Positions 1 to 7,849 of a DNA stretch of 25,932 nt are shown in pieces (the stretch's first letter is position 1; every line of letters begins with the position of its first letter). The notes beneath the pieces were generated by a model that had not been told where the DNA came from, ran no database searches, and saw nothing but the letters and a program-made list of their open reading frames with translations. Location of the stretch: positions 1 through 25,932 of the forward strand of contig JABHXS010000134.1 in the NCBI GenBank assembly GCA_018657165.1, given 5' to 3'. This DNA comes from Nitrosomonadales bacterium (GTDB lineage Bacteria > Pseudomonadota > Gammaproteobacteria > Burkholderiales > Methylophilaceae). Made by a program: the position numbers and the translations under genes.

Positions 1-18
1 TAAAAAAATATAAAAATC

Positions 19-762
19 ATGCAAGACAAAGAGCTTGAAAGATACAGTCGACATATTTTGTTGCCAGAAATAGAGTTTGAAGGACAAAAAAAGTTACTTC
101 AAAGCCATTGTTTAATTGTAGGTGCTGGAGGCCTGGGTTCACCCGTAGCTATTTACTTAGCCGCCTCAGGGGTAGGTAAAATTACAATATGTGATTTTGA
201 TAATGTTGATTTATCAAATTTACAACGCCAAATCATTCACGATGAAAATAAAATAGGGCTAAATAAGGCTGAATCTGCAAAAAGAGCTCTTAATAGAATT
301 AATTCAGATATTAAAGTTATACCAATAAAAAGACAATTAGATATAGATGAAGTTATGTCTATTGCAAAAGATGTAGATATTATTATTGATTGCTCTGATA
401 ACTTTAAGACTCGCTATGCTTTAAATAAAATTGCTTTTGATTTAAAGTTACCTTTAATTTCTGGAGCAGCAATAAAATTTGATGGCCAGGTTTGTGTTTT
501 TGATTTTAGAGTTCATAATTCAGTTTGTTATAACTGTCTGTTTCCAAGTGAAGATGATGAACAAAATCTAAAATGTTCTGATCATGGAGTTTTTTCACCT
601 TTAGTCGGTTTGGTAGGATCAATTCAAGCAGGTGAAGTGATTAAAGTTTTATTGGGCATAGGAACTTCGCTCCATGGGAAGTTATTATTGATTAACCATC
701 GGGATATAGACTTTAAAACCCTAAAAATCAAAAAAGATGATCTTTGTGATATATGTTCTTAA
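19..762 (+). CDS. moeB: MoeB/ThiF/HesA-family E1-like adenylyltransferase
   Basis: This protein of 247 aa is of the family that adenylates the C-terminal Gly-Gly of MoaD or ThiS, as needed for sulfur transfer in molybdopterin or thiamine synthesis in the cytoplasm. The N-terminal half is a Rossmann fold with GAGGLG at residues 35-40 and the nucleotide-contacting stretch DxVDLSNLQRQ at 61-71. Two CxxC pairs (170-173 and 243-246) would hold the structural zinc. Cys186 sits where MoeB and ThiF carry their conserved cysteine. Length matches MoeB (about 250 aa). No MoaD or ThiS gene is nearby, so MoeB cannot be told from ThiF or HesA by context; the symbol is a best guess. No clear Shine-Dalgarno precedes the ATG, which follows an A/T-rich stretch. 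The family is certain, the exact partner is not. Confidence 0.85.
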   Translation: MQDKELERYSRHILLPEIEFEGQKKLLQSHCLIVGAGGLGSPVAIYLAASGVGKITICDFDNVDLSNLQRQIIHDENKIGLNKAESAKRALNRINSDIKVIPIKRQLDIDEVMSIAKDVDIIIDCSDNFKTRYALNKIAFDLKLPLISGAAIKFDGQVCVFDFRVHNSVCYNCLFPSEDDEQNLKCSDHGVFSPLVGLVGSIQAGEVIKVLLGIGTSLHGKLLLINHRDIDFKTLKIKKDDLCDICS

Positions 763-790
763 ATAGCATTTAAAATAAGAAAGTTGAATC

Positions 791-826
791 AACACGCGTG
801 TTAATATTATTACTTCAAGTACTTGA
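791..826. promoter_or_regulatory. Two perfect 12-bp palindromes in the valS leader
   Basis: The 73-bp gap between moeB and valS holds two perfect palindromes, AACACGCGTGTT at 791-802 and TCAAGTACTTGA at 815-826, centred 24 bp apart. The second ends 9 bp before the valS ATG. They could be protein-binding sites or weak RNA hairpins. Neither is followed by a T-run, so they do not look like a terminator. No known operator is recognised. Confidence 0.35.
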
Positions 827-835
827 CCTAATTTA

Positions 836-3643
836 ATGAAAAAAGAATTATCTAAATCATTTTCACCAATTGATATTGAGAATAAATGGTATCAATACTG
901 GGAATCCAACGGTTACTATAAAATTGGAGAAGACGAATCAAAATTAGATTCTTTTTCAATTTTATTACCGCCTCCTAACGTCACAGGTACGCTCCATATG
1001 GGGCATGGATTTAATCAAACATTAATGGATATGTTAACCAGATACCATAGGATGAAGGGAAAAAATACTTTATGGCAACCTGGTACAGATCATGCAGGAA
1101 TTGCAACTCAAATTGTGGTTGAGAGGCAGTTAGATCAAAAAGGAATTTCAAGACATGACCTAGGCAGAGAAAAATTTATTGAAAAAGTTTGGGAATGGAA
1201 GGAAGACTCAGGTGGGAAAATTACCCAACAAATGCGACGCTTAGGAACATCACCTGATTGGTCTAGAGAGAGATTTACGATGGATACGGGCCTATCAAAA
1301 AGCGTTACTGAAGTATTTGTAAAGCTGTATCAAGATGGTTTAATTTACAGAGGAAAAAGATTAGTTAATTGGGACGTGACTCTTCAAACAGCAGTGTCGG
1401 ATTTGGAGGTAATTCAAGAAGAAGAAGATGGTTTTATGTGGCACATTAATTATCCACTAAAGGATGAAAAAAATTATCTAACTATTGCGACAACAAGACC
1501 AGAAACAATGTTAGGTGATTCAGCTTTGATGGTTCACCCAGAAGATGATCGATATAAAAAATTTATAGGTAAAAAAGTATTAATTCCACTGGTTAATAGA
1601 GAAATTCCAGTTATCGCGGATGATTATGTTGATGCGACATTTGGTACAGGAATAGTTAAAGTGACTCCAGCACATGACTTCAATGATTATAGCGTCGGTG
1701 TTAGGCATGATTTACCAATCATTAATATTTTAACCCTTGATGGGCACATAAATAAAAATGGAACAGAGCTTTATGAAGGCATGGATAGGTTTGATGCTAG
1801 AAAAAAGATTATTGAGGATTTAAAAGAGAAAAAATATCTAGATAAAATTAAGAAACATAAATTAAAAGTCCCAAGAGGAGATAGGACGGGGTCAATAATA
1901 GAGCCAATGTTAACTGACCAATGGTATGTTTCTATGACAAAGGCTAACGGCCTAAATGGTAAAAGTATCGCTGAAGAAGCATTAGATGTCGTAAGGCAGG
2001 GGGAAATCAAATTCTTTCCTAGTAATTGGGTGAATACCTATAATCAATGGTTGGAAAATATTCAAGATTGGTGCATATCTCGGCAGCTATGGTGGGGGCA
2101 TCAAATACCAGCCTGGTATGGAGAAAATCAAGAAGTTTTTGTTGCACATTCCCTTGAAGAGGCAACTGAACTGGCAAAAAAAGAAGGATATACCGGGCCC
2201 TTGAAAAGAGATAACGATGTTCTAGACACATGGTTTTCGTCTGCGTTATGGGCATTCACAACGCTTGATTGGACTCCTGAATATCCACAAAAATCAAATT
2301 TTGCTCTTGATAAGTATTTACCTTCTTCAGTTCTTGTAACGGGCTTTGATATTATTTTTTTCTGGGTAGCCAGGATGGTAATGATGACAAAGTATGTCAC
2401 AAATAAAATACCTTTCAAGCATGTATATGTTCATGGGTTGATTAGAGACCAAGATGGACAAAAAATGAGCAAATCAAAAGGAAATGTTCTTGACCCAATT
2501 GATTTAATTGATGGTATTTCGCTTGAGGATTTATTGAAAAAAAGAACCCAAGGGCTGATGAATCCAAAACAAGCAGACTCTATAATTAAGAAAACAACTA
2601 AAGAATTTCCCAACGGTATCTCATCCTTTGGGACAGATGCATTAAGGTTTACTTTTGCAAGCTTAGCAAGCCCTGGCAGAGATATTAAATTTGATTTACA
2701 AAGATGTGAAGGTTATCGTAATTTTTGTAATAAGTTATGGAATGCATCAAGATTTGTCTTAATGAATTGCGATGTTGAAGATAATGGTTTTGGAAAATGC
2801 GTAGATGGTTATTTGAGTTTTTCTCAACCAGACAGATGGATAGTCAGCAAACTTCAGCAAACTTTAAGTAATATAGAGCGTGCTTATAGTGAGTATAGGT
2901 TTGATTTGGTTGCTCAAGAGCTTTATCAGTTTATTTGGGATGAATATTGTGATTGGTATTTAGAATTTGCAAAAGTACAAATTCAGCAAGGCAACGAGGC
3001 TGAGAAGAGGGCAACGAGAAGAACATTGCTATCTACTCTGGAGTCTATATTGAGATCAATGCACCCAGTTATGCCATTTATTACAGAAGAAATATGGCAG
3101 ATAATCATACCGTTAATAAAAAAAGATCATGAGTCAATTACGCTTGAAGAATTTCCTATTTTTAGAGAAGAAAAAATTGATGATAATTCAATCGAGTGGG
3201 TAAATACGCTTAAAAAATTAATTGATAATGTTAGAAGCCTTCGAAGTGAGATGAATATTTCACCGGCAAATAAAATTCCACTGGCTCTATCGGGGAATAA
3301 AAATCAGCTTGAAGAATTTGTTCCATATCTTATGGGTTTGGCAAAATTATCAGATGCTGAAATAACGCCCGAACTTCCAAAGAAGGAAGCACCTGTTGCG
3401 ATCATAAATGATTATAAACTTATGCTAAATATAGAAGTAGATAAGGAAGCAGAGTCAGCAAGGCTTAAGAAAGAAATTGAAAAAATAGATTTAGATTTAA
3501 ATAAAGCAAGCGCAAAACTAAACAATAAGAATTTTGTAAGCAAAGCACCCAAAGAAATTATTGCACAAGAAAAAGAAAGGCTAAGTATGTTTTCTGAACA
3601 CAAAGATAAATTGGTGCAGCAGCTAAAAAAATTACAAAGTTAA
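836..3643 (+). CDS. valS: Valyl-tRNA synthetase
   Basis: Class I aminoacyl-tRNA synthetase that charges tRNA-Val with valine in the cytoplasm. It is 935 aa, close to the usual bacterial size of about 880-950. The HIGH-type motif is HMGH at residues 54-57, inside the ValS-typical PPPNVTG context, and the KMSKS loop is at 543-547. The CP1 editing domain lies between them; the TTRPETMLGD stretch typical of editing domains is present. The tRNA-binding anticodon domain follows, and the last 65 residues or so are charged and heptad-like, as in the ValS C-terminal coiled coil. The start has no evident Shine-Dalgarno. The 3' end overlaps the end of the opposing tusA by 12 bp. Confidence 0.98.
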   Translation: MKKELSKSFSPIDIENKWYQYWESNGYYKIGEDESKLDSFSILLPPPNVTGTLHMGHGFNQTLMDMLTRYHRMKGKNTLWQPGTDHAGIATQIVVERQLDQKGISRHDLGREKFIEKVWEWKEDSGGKITQQMRRLGTSPDWSRERFTMDTGLSKSVTEVFVKLYQDGLIYRGKRLVNWDVTLQTAVSDLEVIQEEEDGFMWHINYPLKDEKNYLTIATTRPETMLGDSALMVHPEDDRYKKFIGKKVLIPLVNREIPVIADDYVDATFGTGIVKVTPAHDFNDYSVGVRHDLPIINILTLDGHINKNGTELYEGMDRFDARKKIIEDLKEKKYLDKIKKHKLKVPRGDRTGSIIEPMLTDQWYVSMTKANGLNGKSIAEEALDVVRQGEIKFFPSNWVNTYNQWLENIQDWCISRQLWWGHQIPAWYGENQEVFVAHSLEEATELAKKEGYTGPLKRDNDVLDTWFSSALWAFTTLDWTPEYPQKSNFALDKYLPSSVLVTGFDIIFFWVARMVMMTKYVTNKIPFKHVYVHGLIRDQDGQKMSKSKGNVLDPIDLIDGISLEDLLKKRTQGLMNPKQADSIIKKTTKEFPNGISSFGTDALRFTFASLASPGRDIKFDLQRCEGYRNFCNKLWNASRFVLMNCDVEDNGFGKCVDGYLSFSQPDRWIVSKLQQTLSNIERAYSEYRFDLVAQELYQFIWDEYCDWYLEFAKVQIQQGNEAEKRATRRTLLSTLESILRSMHPVMPFITEEIWQIIIPLIKKDHESITLEEFPIFREEKIDDNSIEWVNTLKKLIDNVRSLRSEMNISPANKIPLALSGNKNQLEEFVPYLMGLAKLSDAEITPELPKKEAPVAIINDYKLMLNIEVDKEAESARLKKEIEKIDLDLNKASAKLNNKNFVSKAPKEIIAQEKERLSMFSEHKDKLVQQLKKLQS

Positions 3644-3865
3644 TCTTTTGATATAAAAGGTAGTAATTTCATTTTCTTTGCAATATTCAATTAATTGGTG
3701 CCCAGTTTTATCACAGAAAGATTTAAAATCTTTAAGAGCACTTTTATCGGTGGTTTTAATTTTTAAAATCTGATTTTCTCGAATACTATTAAGCCCCCTC
3801 TTACAATACAAGATTGGAAGAGGGCATTTCAGACCAATAGCGTCGACTTCTAAGTCAAACTTCAT
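3632..3865 (-). CDS. tusA: TusA-family sulfur carrier protein
   Basis: Small cytoplasmic protein of 77 aa in the TusA/SirA family, which passes persulfide sulfur from cysteine desulfurase to acceptors such as the tRNA 2-thiouridine pathway. The hallmark CPLP motif is at residues 14-17, with Cys14 as the persulfide-carrying residue. Its ATG overlaps the TGA of the upstream ferritin-like gene by 4 bp (ATGA), so the two are probably translationally coupled. The tail overlaps the tail of valS by 12 bp. TusA paralogues serve different sulfur pathways, so the exact acceptor is unknown; the E1-like enzyme at 19-762 is a possible functional neighbour but is separated by valS on the other strand. Confidence 0.88.
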   Translation of the reverse strand: MKFDLEVDAIGLKCPLPILYCKRGLNSIRENQILKIKTTDKSALKDFKSFCDKTGHQLIEYCKENEITTFYIKRLTL

Positions 3866-4308
3866 TTATTGAAGGGTTCAACGTCACCTGGATTTCTTAA
3901 CATTTTGTCTACTTCACCTAAATGCATTTCCTCTGTGTGTATCATTGTCCTAGCATATTCTTCAAGCATCACTGAGTTACCTTCAACTAATTTAAGTAGG
4001 CCTTTGTAGCAATCTAATGCGGCAATTTCATGCTCTAGAGATTCTCTTAGAATATTGCCAATATCATGGTTATGTGATTCTAATAAAGGGCCTATACCAA
4101 GCGAAGGATGACCACCGAGGGTTGTAATCAATTCTCCAGCTTGATTTGCATGATCTAGGGATTCTGTAGCCTGCCCTCTTAGCCAGCCAATAATTGGAAT
4201 TCTGCTATACCCGCAGATCATCAATGCATAATGTGTATAACGAACAACACCAGCAAGTTCCATTTCCAGTATTTGATTTAATGAGGCAATTATTTTTTCT
4301 TTATTCAT
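3862..4308 (-). CDS. Ferritin-like (bacterioferritin-family) diiron protein
   Basis: A four-helix ferritin-like protein of 148 aa, shorter than E. coli Bfr (158 aa). Aligned by eye to Bfr, ferroxidase ligands appear as Glu17, Glu94, Glu126 and His129 (an ExxH in helix 4). In helix 2 His53 is present, but the Glu lies four residues before it (Glu49) instead of three, and the haem-ligand methionine of Bfr (Met52) is replaced by leucine. It therefore looks like a non-haem member. The likely role is iron storage, iron detoxification or peroxide protection in the cytoplasm. AGGAAG precedes the ATG at good spacing, and a 26-bp near-palindrome lies directly upstream. It overlaps tusA by 4 bp, suggesting an operon linking iron and sulfur handling. 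Confidence 0.85.
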   Translation of the reverse strand: MNKEKIIASLNQILEMELAGVVRYTHYALMICGYSRIPIIGWLRGQATESLDHANQAGELITTLGGHPSLGIGPLLESHNHDIGNILRESLEHEIAALDCYKGLLKLVEGNSVMLEEYARTMIHTEEMHLGEVDKMLRNPGDVEPFNK

Positions 4309-4319
4309 AATTCACTTCC

Positions 4320-4345
4320 TTAATTAAATTTATAAACTTAATTAA
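4320..4345. promoter_or_regulatory. 26-bp near-perfect palindrome upstream of ferritin-like gene
   Basis: The stretch 4320-4345 reads as a palindrome in 24 of 26 positions, with outer arms TTAATTAA on both sides and a TTTATAAA-like centre. It ends 11 bp before the ferritin-like ATG and lies in the gap after the MAPEG gene. Position and symmetry fit an operator or promoter overlap. It is pure A/T apart from one G:C pair, so composition raises the chance of coincidence. The regulator is unknown; an iron or redox regulator is an inference from the gene it precedes. Confidence 0.4.
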
Positions 4346-4407
4346 AACACAAATATAAATAAAGCTCATTAATGCGAATTACTATTATTTGTATTTAAAT
4401 TTAATCT

Positions 4408-4809
4408 TTATAAAATTACGCGCACTACAACAGTAAGTATATTTAATATTGCCATAACTATGATGCTCCAAAAGGTTATTTTCATTCCTAATACGCGCTG
4501 GGATGTGTTTATCTCTTCTTTTAAAAAGGAGGTCGCATGGAGGTACCTTCCAACAAGAAAAAAAAGGCCACAAATAAAAACGACAATCTTAGGAATATGA
4601 TTAACTTCCAAGCAAGCTAACAAAATTAAACCTACAGGAAGAAACTCACTTAGGTTTCCATGTGCTCGAATCGCTTGTTCCAGGTCCTTATGTTTTGTTG
4701 ATGAACCTAAGGAAATTTTATATTTTCGTCTTAACTTAATGACGTTGATTGAAAGCTTATAAAAGATAAGCGCGAGTATTGAAGAAAAAAAAGCCGTAAT
4801 AAGTAACAT
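4408..4809 (-). CDS. MAPEG-family integral membrane protein
   Basis: A protein of 133 aa with four hydrophobic segments, matching the MAPEG family (membrane-associated proteins in eicosanoid and glutathione metabolism). The diagnostic stretch RAHGNLSEFLP is at residues 48-58, with the conserved Arg, His, Asn, Glu and Pro all present. Bacterial members are often glutathione-dependent transferases or peroxidases of the inner membrane; the substrate here is unknown. The ATG at 4809 is chosen over an upstream ATG at 4836 because AGGA lies 7 bases before it, while the upstream one has no visible ribosome site. It is followed after about 100 bp by the ferritin-like gene, which has its own likely promoter. 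Confidence 0.85.
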   Translation of the reverse strand: MLLITAFFSSILALIFYKLSINVIKLRRKYKISLGSSTKHKDLEQAIRAHGNLSEFLPVGLILLACLEVNHIPKIVVFICGLFFLVGRYLHATSFLKEEINTSQRVLGMKITFWSIIVMAILNILTVVVRVIL

Positions 4810-4836
4810 TTTTCTATCCTTTAAAGAGTAGATCAT

Positions 4837-5067
4837 CTAAATTGTTGAACTTCAACTAAGTTATATTGTCTAATAAAATTATTGTTTGGTAAAACAAAAG
4901 ATTATTGCATGTTGATTATAGAAATATGACTAGAGAAAATTTATTTCTAAGATAGCCTTAGCATCTTCATTTTTTGTGTTGTTCAGAATATTGTATTGAC
5001 TTGCTTAGAATTTAAGAATGTCGAATTAAAATCTAAAAAAATAAATTTAATTGAATTTTATATAAAG
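4837..5067. other. Non-coding gap between MAPEG gene and tRNA-Phe
   Basis: About 230 bp with no convincing reading frame on either strand. The only symmetry seen is a 13-bp inverted repeat, GTTGAA-C-TTCAAC, at 4844-4856, just upstream of the MAPEG start. It may hold the MAPEG promoter. No second RNA gene was recognised. Confidence 0.4.
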
Positions 5068-5143
5068 TGGTGGCCAGAGACAGAATCGAACTGTCGACAC
5101 GAGGATTTTCAGTCCACTGCTCTACCGACTGAGCTATCTGGCC
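5068..5143 (-). tRNA. tRNA-Phe (GAA)
   Basis: A 76-nt tRNA read on the minus strand. The 7-bp acceptor stem pairs GGCCAGA with TCTGGCC, followed by A and an encoded CCA (complement of 5068-5070). The D-arm has TAGCTCAGTCGGTAGAGC, the anticodon loop contains CTGAAAA with anticodon GAA, and the T-arm has GTTCGATTC. All parts fit tRNA-Phe. A TATAAT box lies 23 bases upstream. Confidence 0.97.
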
Positions 5144-5153
5144 TTTACATTAA

Positions 5154-5195
5154 AAAAGCACGCTGAATTATAACAAAAATAATTGGGTCTTAACC
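5154..5195 (-). promoter_or_regulatory. Likely tRNA-Phe promoter
   Basis: On the minus strand TATAAT (5167-5172) is followed by a G/C-rich discriminator (CAGCGTGC), a pattern typical of stable-RNA promoters. The -35 region, about 17 bases upstream, reads GGTTAA, a poor match that falls inside the terminator hairpin of the operon upstream. A start near 5160 would leave a leader of about 17 nt to be trimmed. Confidence 0.55.
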
Positions 5196-5200
5196 AATTA
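5174..5200 (-). terminator. Rho-independent terminator of the btuB operon
   Basis: On the minus strand a 7-bp stem (TAATTGG with CCAATTA, at 5194-5200 and 5180-5186) and a 7-nt loop are followed directly by TTTTTG. It begins 2 bp after the stop codon of the membrane protein gene. The stem is A/T-rich and weak, but position and T-run fit a terminator. Confidence 0.6.
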
Positions 5201-5202
5201 AT

Positions 5203-5772
5203 TCATTCGTACCCATGAACGTTTTTACGTTTTAATAGGACTTGAAAAAACTTTATAGATACAAACAAAATTGCCAGATAAGCCACATTTACAATGAAAA
5301 ATTCTTGATAATATTTGGCCAGAAAATTAGTAGCCCCTCCTTGAATTTCCCATCCAGAAAAATAATAAAAAGTTATCGTTGATATTAAATAAGATGAAAT
5401 TATAAATATTGATCCTAACCATAAGAATCTTTTAAGCGAAAAAATGGATAATGGATTTAAGCCCCGCCCTAAGAACCAAGACATGAAATATGATATAAAT
5501 AGACCTATATATCCTAAGTTAAATAAATACGTGTTCCCCAATTCGGTGGGGGGAGAGAAAAAATCGATTCCAAAGGATATAAATAAAAAATAACATAACC
5601 ACTTATAGTCTTTCAAAAACATACCACCTGCAAACATTAAAACAAATGTTGCATCTGGTAAACTGATGGCAGTTAGGAGGTGCGTGCCTCTTGTTAGAAA
5701 AATAAAAAAAGTAAGTAGGCTGATTAAAATAACTTTTTCTAAATTTTTTACTTCGTAGTTAGTTTTTTCCAT
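5203..5772 (-). CDS. Six-helix membrane protein after btuB; candidate BtuM-like cobalamin transporter
   Basis: A hydrophobic protein of 189 aa with about six membrane segments and no other recognisable domain. Size and helix number match S-components of ECF vitamin transporters, including the solitary BtuM proteins that carry cobalamin. It lies 21 bp after btuB, shares the cobalamin riboswitch at 7850-7985 and is closed by a terminator, so it should be made when B12 is scarce. The loop around residues 36-42 reads SLPDAT, and Cys60 is its only cysteine; BtuM proteins are known to use a conserved cysteine to bind cobalamin, but I cannot confirm that this is the same residue. No ECF ATPase or T-component is nearby. 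The start is set at the ATG 5772 (GAG 8 bases upstream); a GTG three codons earlier is possible. Function is inferred mainly from context. Confidence 0.6.
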   Translation of the reverse strand: MEKTNYEVKNLEKVILISLLTFFIFLTRGTHLLTAISLPDATFVLMFAGGMFLKDYKWLCYFLFISFGIDFFSPPTELGNTYLFNLGYIGLFISYFMSWFLGRGLNPLSIFSLKRFLWLGSIFIISSYLISTITFYYFSGWEIQGGATNFLAKYYQEFFIVNVAYLAILFVSIKFFQVLLKRKNVHGYE

Positions 5773-5793
5773 TTTTTTCACTCTAGTTTATTT

Positions 5794-7701
5794 TTAGAAA
5801 TTATAGTGCAAGTTTGTATAAAGCCCACGACCAGGTGTCTGATAAATATATCCAGTATTACTAGCCTGACTTCCTTCATAAGTTAAAGCATATTCTTTAT
5901 CAAGCAAATTATCCAGCCTAACATTAATTGAAAATTTTTCATTAAATTCATAATTTGTAATTAAATTTGTAATCATGTAGCCCTCAATTTTATTATTATT
6001 TGATTTGTCATCATAGCGACTTCCTGAACCAATTTGTTCAACACCAAATATCCAATCATTCACATAGTAGTTAAGATTTACATTTCCATATAAGTTTGCC
6101 GTACGTGGCAAGTCATTACCAGACTCATTGTTTTCTGTAGATTCGGTTGTTACACTTCCCTTAATCTGAAAGTTATTAAAAAAATGGTCTGCAGCTAGCG
6201 TTAGACCTTGTATTTTTGCTTTATCGATATTATGAGTATTTTCCCTCCTACCTAGAGCAACATATTCGTAAATAATATAGTCTTTAATCGTGTTTTGGTA
6301 TGCAGTGAAAGAAATTGATGTTGAATCATCGGTATATCTTAAACTTGCCTCAATGTTTTGAGATTTTTCCGGGTTTAAATTTGGATTGCCCAAGGCTGCC
6401 TGATCAACTGTAGAGTAAAGATAATTAAAAGATGGCGCTACAAAGGCTGTTCCGAATGATGAGCTAATTCTCCATTGTGGATTAATTTGATATGCATACC
6501 CGATTGATCCAGTGATTTCATTATCATATTGGCTATTTAGATCCTCTCTGAGGCTGGTTTGAAAAGTATGTTTTTTGTGCTGTAAGTTGTATCCAACGAC
6601 AAACCCATGATTTTTTCTCTGATTTTTATCGTAAGTATCGGTCGTATCAATCTTTTCTTTTAAAAAATCATAAAGTAAAACGATTGACCCATATTCAAGA
6701 TCAATATTATTTTGCCATGAAAGTTGATACTCTGTAGTTTTATATCTATCTACTTCATTATCAACCCATACCCATGCTCCATTGTCATATTTTTGTTGGG
6801 CAGAATATAAGTCAGTACTTTTACCAATTTTTAATGATGATTCCCAGTGATTACTTATCCTCCCAGTTATTTTGGTTGCGTAAGCTTCTTGTTTAGTTTT
6901 ATCTCTATAGTCGATATAGGTTGGATCAGAATTAGCAAACCGGTTATCAAACATATTTTTACCTGTAGTTAGAAAATACTGAAAATCGATTTTTGCTTGC
7001 TCATTAAATTGATAAGATAAGTTTGATGTGACACTTCGGTTTCTGTAATGATCCTTGTCAATATTTTGCGTGTTTGAAGCCTTGGTATCATCCGGCACAA
7101 ATGCTGAAAAAGCATCGGTGTTAATTCCGGAGAGATTTAAGGCGAATGAAGTAGATTCATTTCCACTAGCTACCCCCACAGCAACCTCCTTTGTTTTATA
7201 GCGGCCATATCCAGCAGAAATATAAGGGTGAAACCCCTTCTTGCCTTTATTAGTGAAAATCTGTATCACACCGCCAATAGCATCTTGCCCATAAAGACTT
7301 GAAGCTGGCCCTCTGACAATCTCTATCCTTTCTATTTGAGAGAGTGGTATATTTTCAATTGCTGTCATCCCTGATGTTGAAGAACCAACTCTCATTCCAT
7401 CAAGCAATATTAGTGAATGCGTTGATTTAGTCCCTCGGATATTGATGGATGAAACTTTTCCAGGCCCACCTGAATTACTTACCTCGATGCCTGGTTGCTG
7501 CTGAAGAAGCTGAGGTAGTGATGACAAACCTGCTCGTTCAATTTCATCTGAAGTAATAACAGTTGTATCGGCAATAATATTCTTTTCTTTTTCATGAGCT
7601 CTTAAAGGCGTAGAGACTTCAATGTTATCAAGCTTAAGATCAGCCAGTACTATTTGTGGAATAACTAATAATATTAGCAATGCATTTTTCAATGCTGACA
7701 A
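5794..7701 (-). CDS. btuB: TonB-dependent outer membrane receptor for cobalamin
   Basis: TonB-dependent receptor of 635 aa for active uptake of vitamin B12 across the outer membrane. A signal peptide ends near Ala20 (VLA-D). A TonB-box-like stretch (NIEVST) follows, then a plug domain at roughly residues 40-155 with the typical LPQLLQQQPGIEV, NIRG and RIEIVRGPASSLYG features, and then a beta-barrel ending in the terminal phenylalanine expected of outer membrane proteins. The ligand assignment rests on the cobalamin riboswitch in its leader. The start is TTG at 7699-7701: GGGAGAG lies 5 bases upstream and no in-frame ATG exists near the signal peptide. It is followed by a membrane protein gene in the same operon. 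Confidence 0.93.
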   Translation of the reverse strand: MSALKNALLILLVIPQIVLADLKLDNIEVSTPLRAHEKEKNIIADTTVITSDEIERAGLSSLPQLLQQQPGIEVSNSGGPGKVSSINIRGTKSTHSLILLDGMRVGSSTSGMTAIENIPLSQIERIEIVRGPASSLYGQDAIGGVIQIFTNKGKKGFHPYISAGYGRYKTKEVAVGVASGNESTSFALNLSGINTDAFSAFVPDDTKASNTQNIDKDHYRNRSVTSNLSYQFNEQAKIDFQYFLTTGKNMFDNRFANSDPTYIDYRDKTKQEAYATKITGRISNHWESSLKIGKSTDLYSAQQKYDNGAWVWVDNEVDRYKTTEYQLSWQNNIDLEYGSIVLLYDFLKEKIDTTDTYDKNQRKNHGFVVGYNLQHKKHTFQTSLREDLNSQYDNEITGSIGYAYQINPQWRISSSFGTAFVAPSFNYLYSTVDQAALGNPNLNPEKSQNIEASLRYTDDSTSISFTAYQNTIKDYIIYEYVALGRRENTHNIDKAKIQGLTLAADHFFNNFQIKGSVTTESTENNESGNDLPRTANLYGNVNLNYYVNDWIFGVEQIGSGSRYDDKSNNNKIEGYMITNLITNYEFNEKFSINVRLDNLLDKEYALTYEGSQASNTGYIYQTPGRGLYTNLHYNF

Positions 7702-7706
7702 TTTTT

Positions 7707-7736
7707 CTCTCCCTTATTTATCCTTCCCCGGATAAA
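7707..7736 (-). promoter_or_regulatory. btuB ribosome site with adjacent hairpin
   Basis: On the minus strand a perfect 7-bp stem (TTTATCC with GGATAAA, 7730-7736 and 7717-7723) encloses loop GGGGAA and ends 3 bases before the Shine-Dalgarno GGGAGAG (7707-7713) of the TTG-initiated btuB. A CTCTC further upstream (7766-7770) could pair with the GAGAG of the ribosome site. This is probably the translational output of the riboswitch; the mechanism is inferred. Confidence 0.45.
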
Positions 7737-7849
7737 ATTTATTGATATGTTATGAGCGTATTAAAGAGAGTATTTAAAGTTGTAATTTTTTTTATAAGAA
7801 AAAAAGTTTTATCAACAAATATCGCCTCCCCGCAATACTTTCAAGCTAG

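Noticed and set aside
763..835. T-box or amino-acid attenuator in front of valS
   Set aside because: The gap is only 73 bp, has no leader peptide with valine codons, no T-box sequence and no terminator T-run.
1771..2613. Several minus-strand frames inside valS
   Set aside because: They are shadows of valS, with no recognisable domain.
3862..4308. Classical haem-binding bacterioferritin
   Set aside because: The haem-ligand methionine is replaced by leucine in the alignment by eye, so a haem role is not supported.
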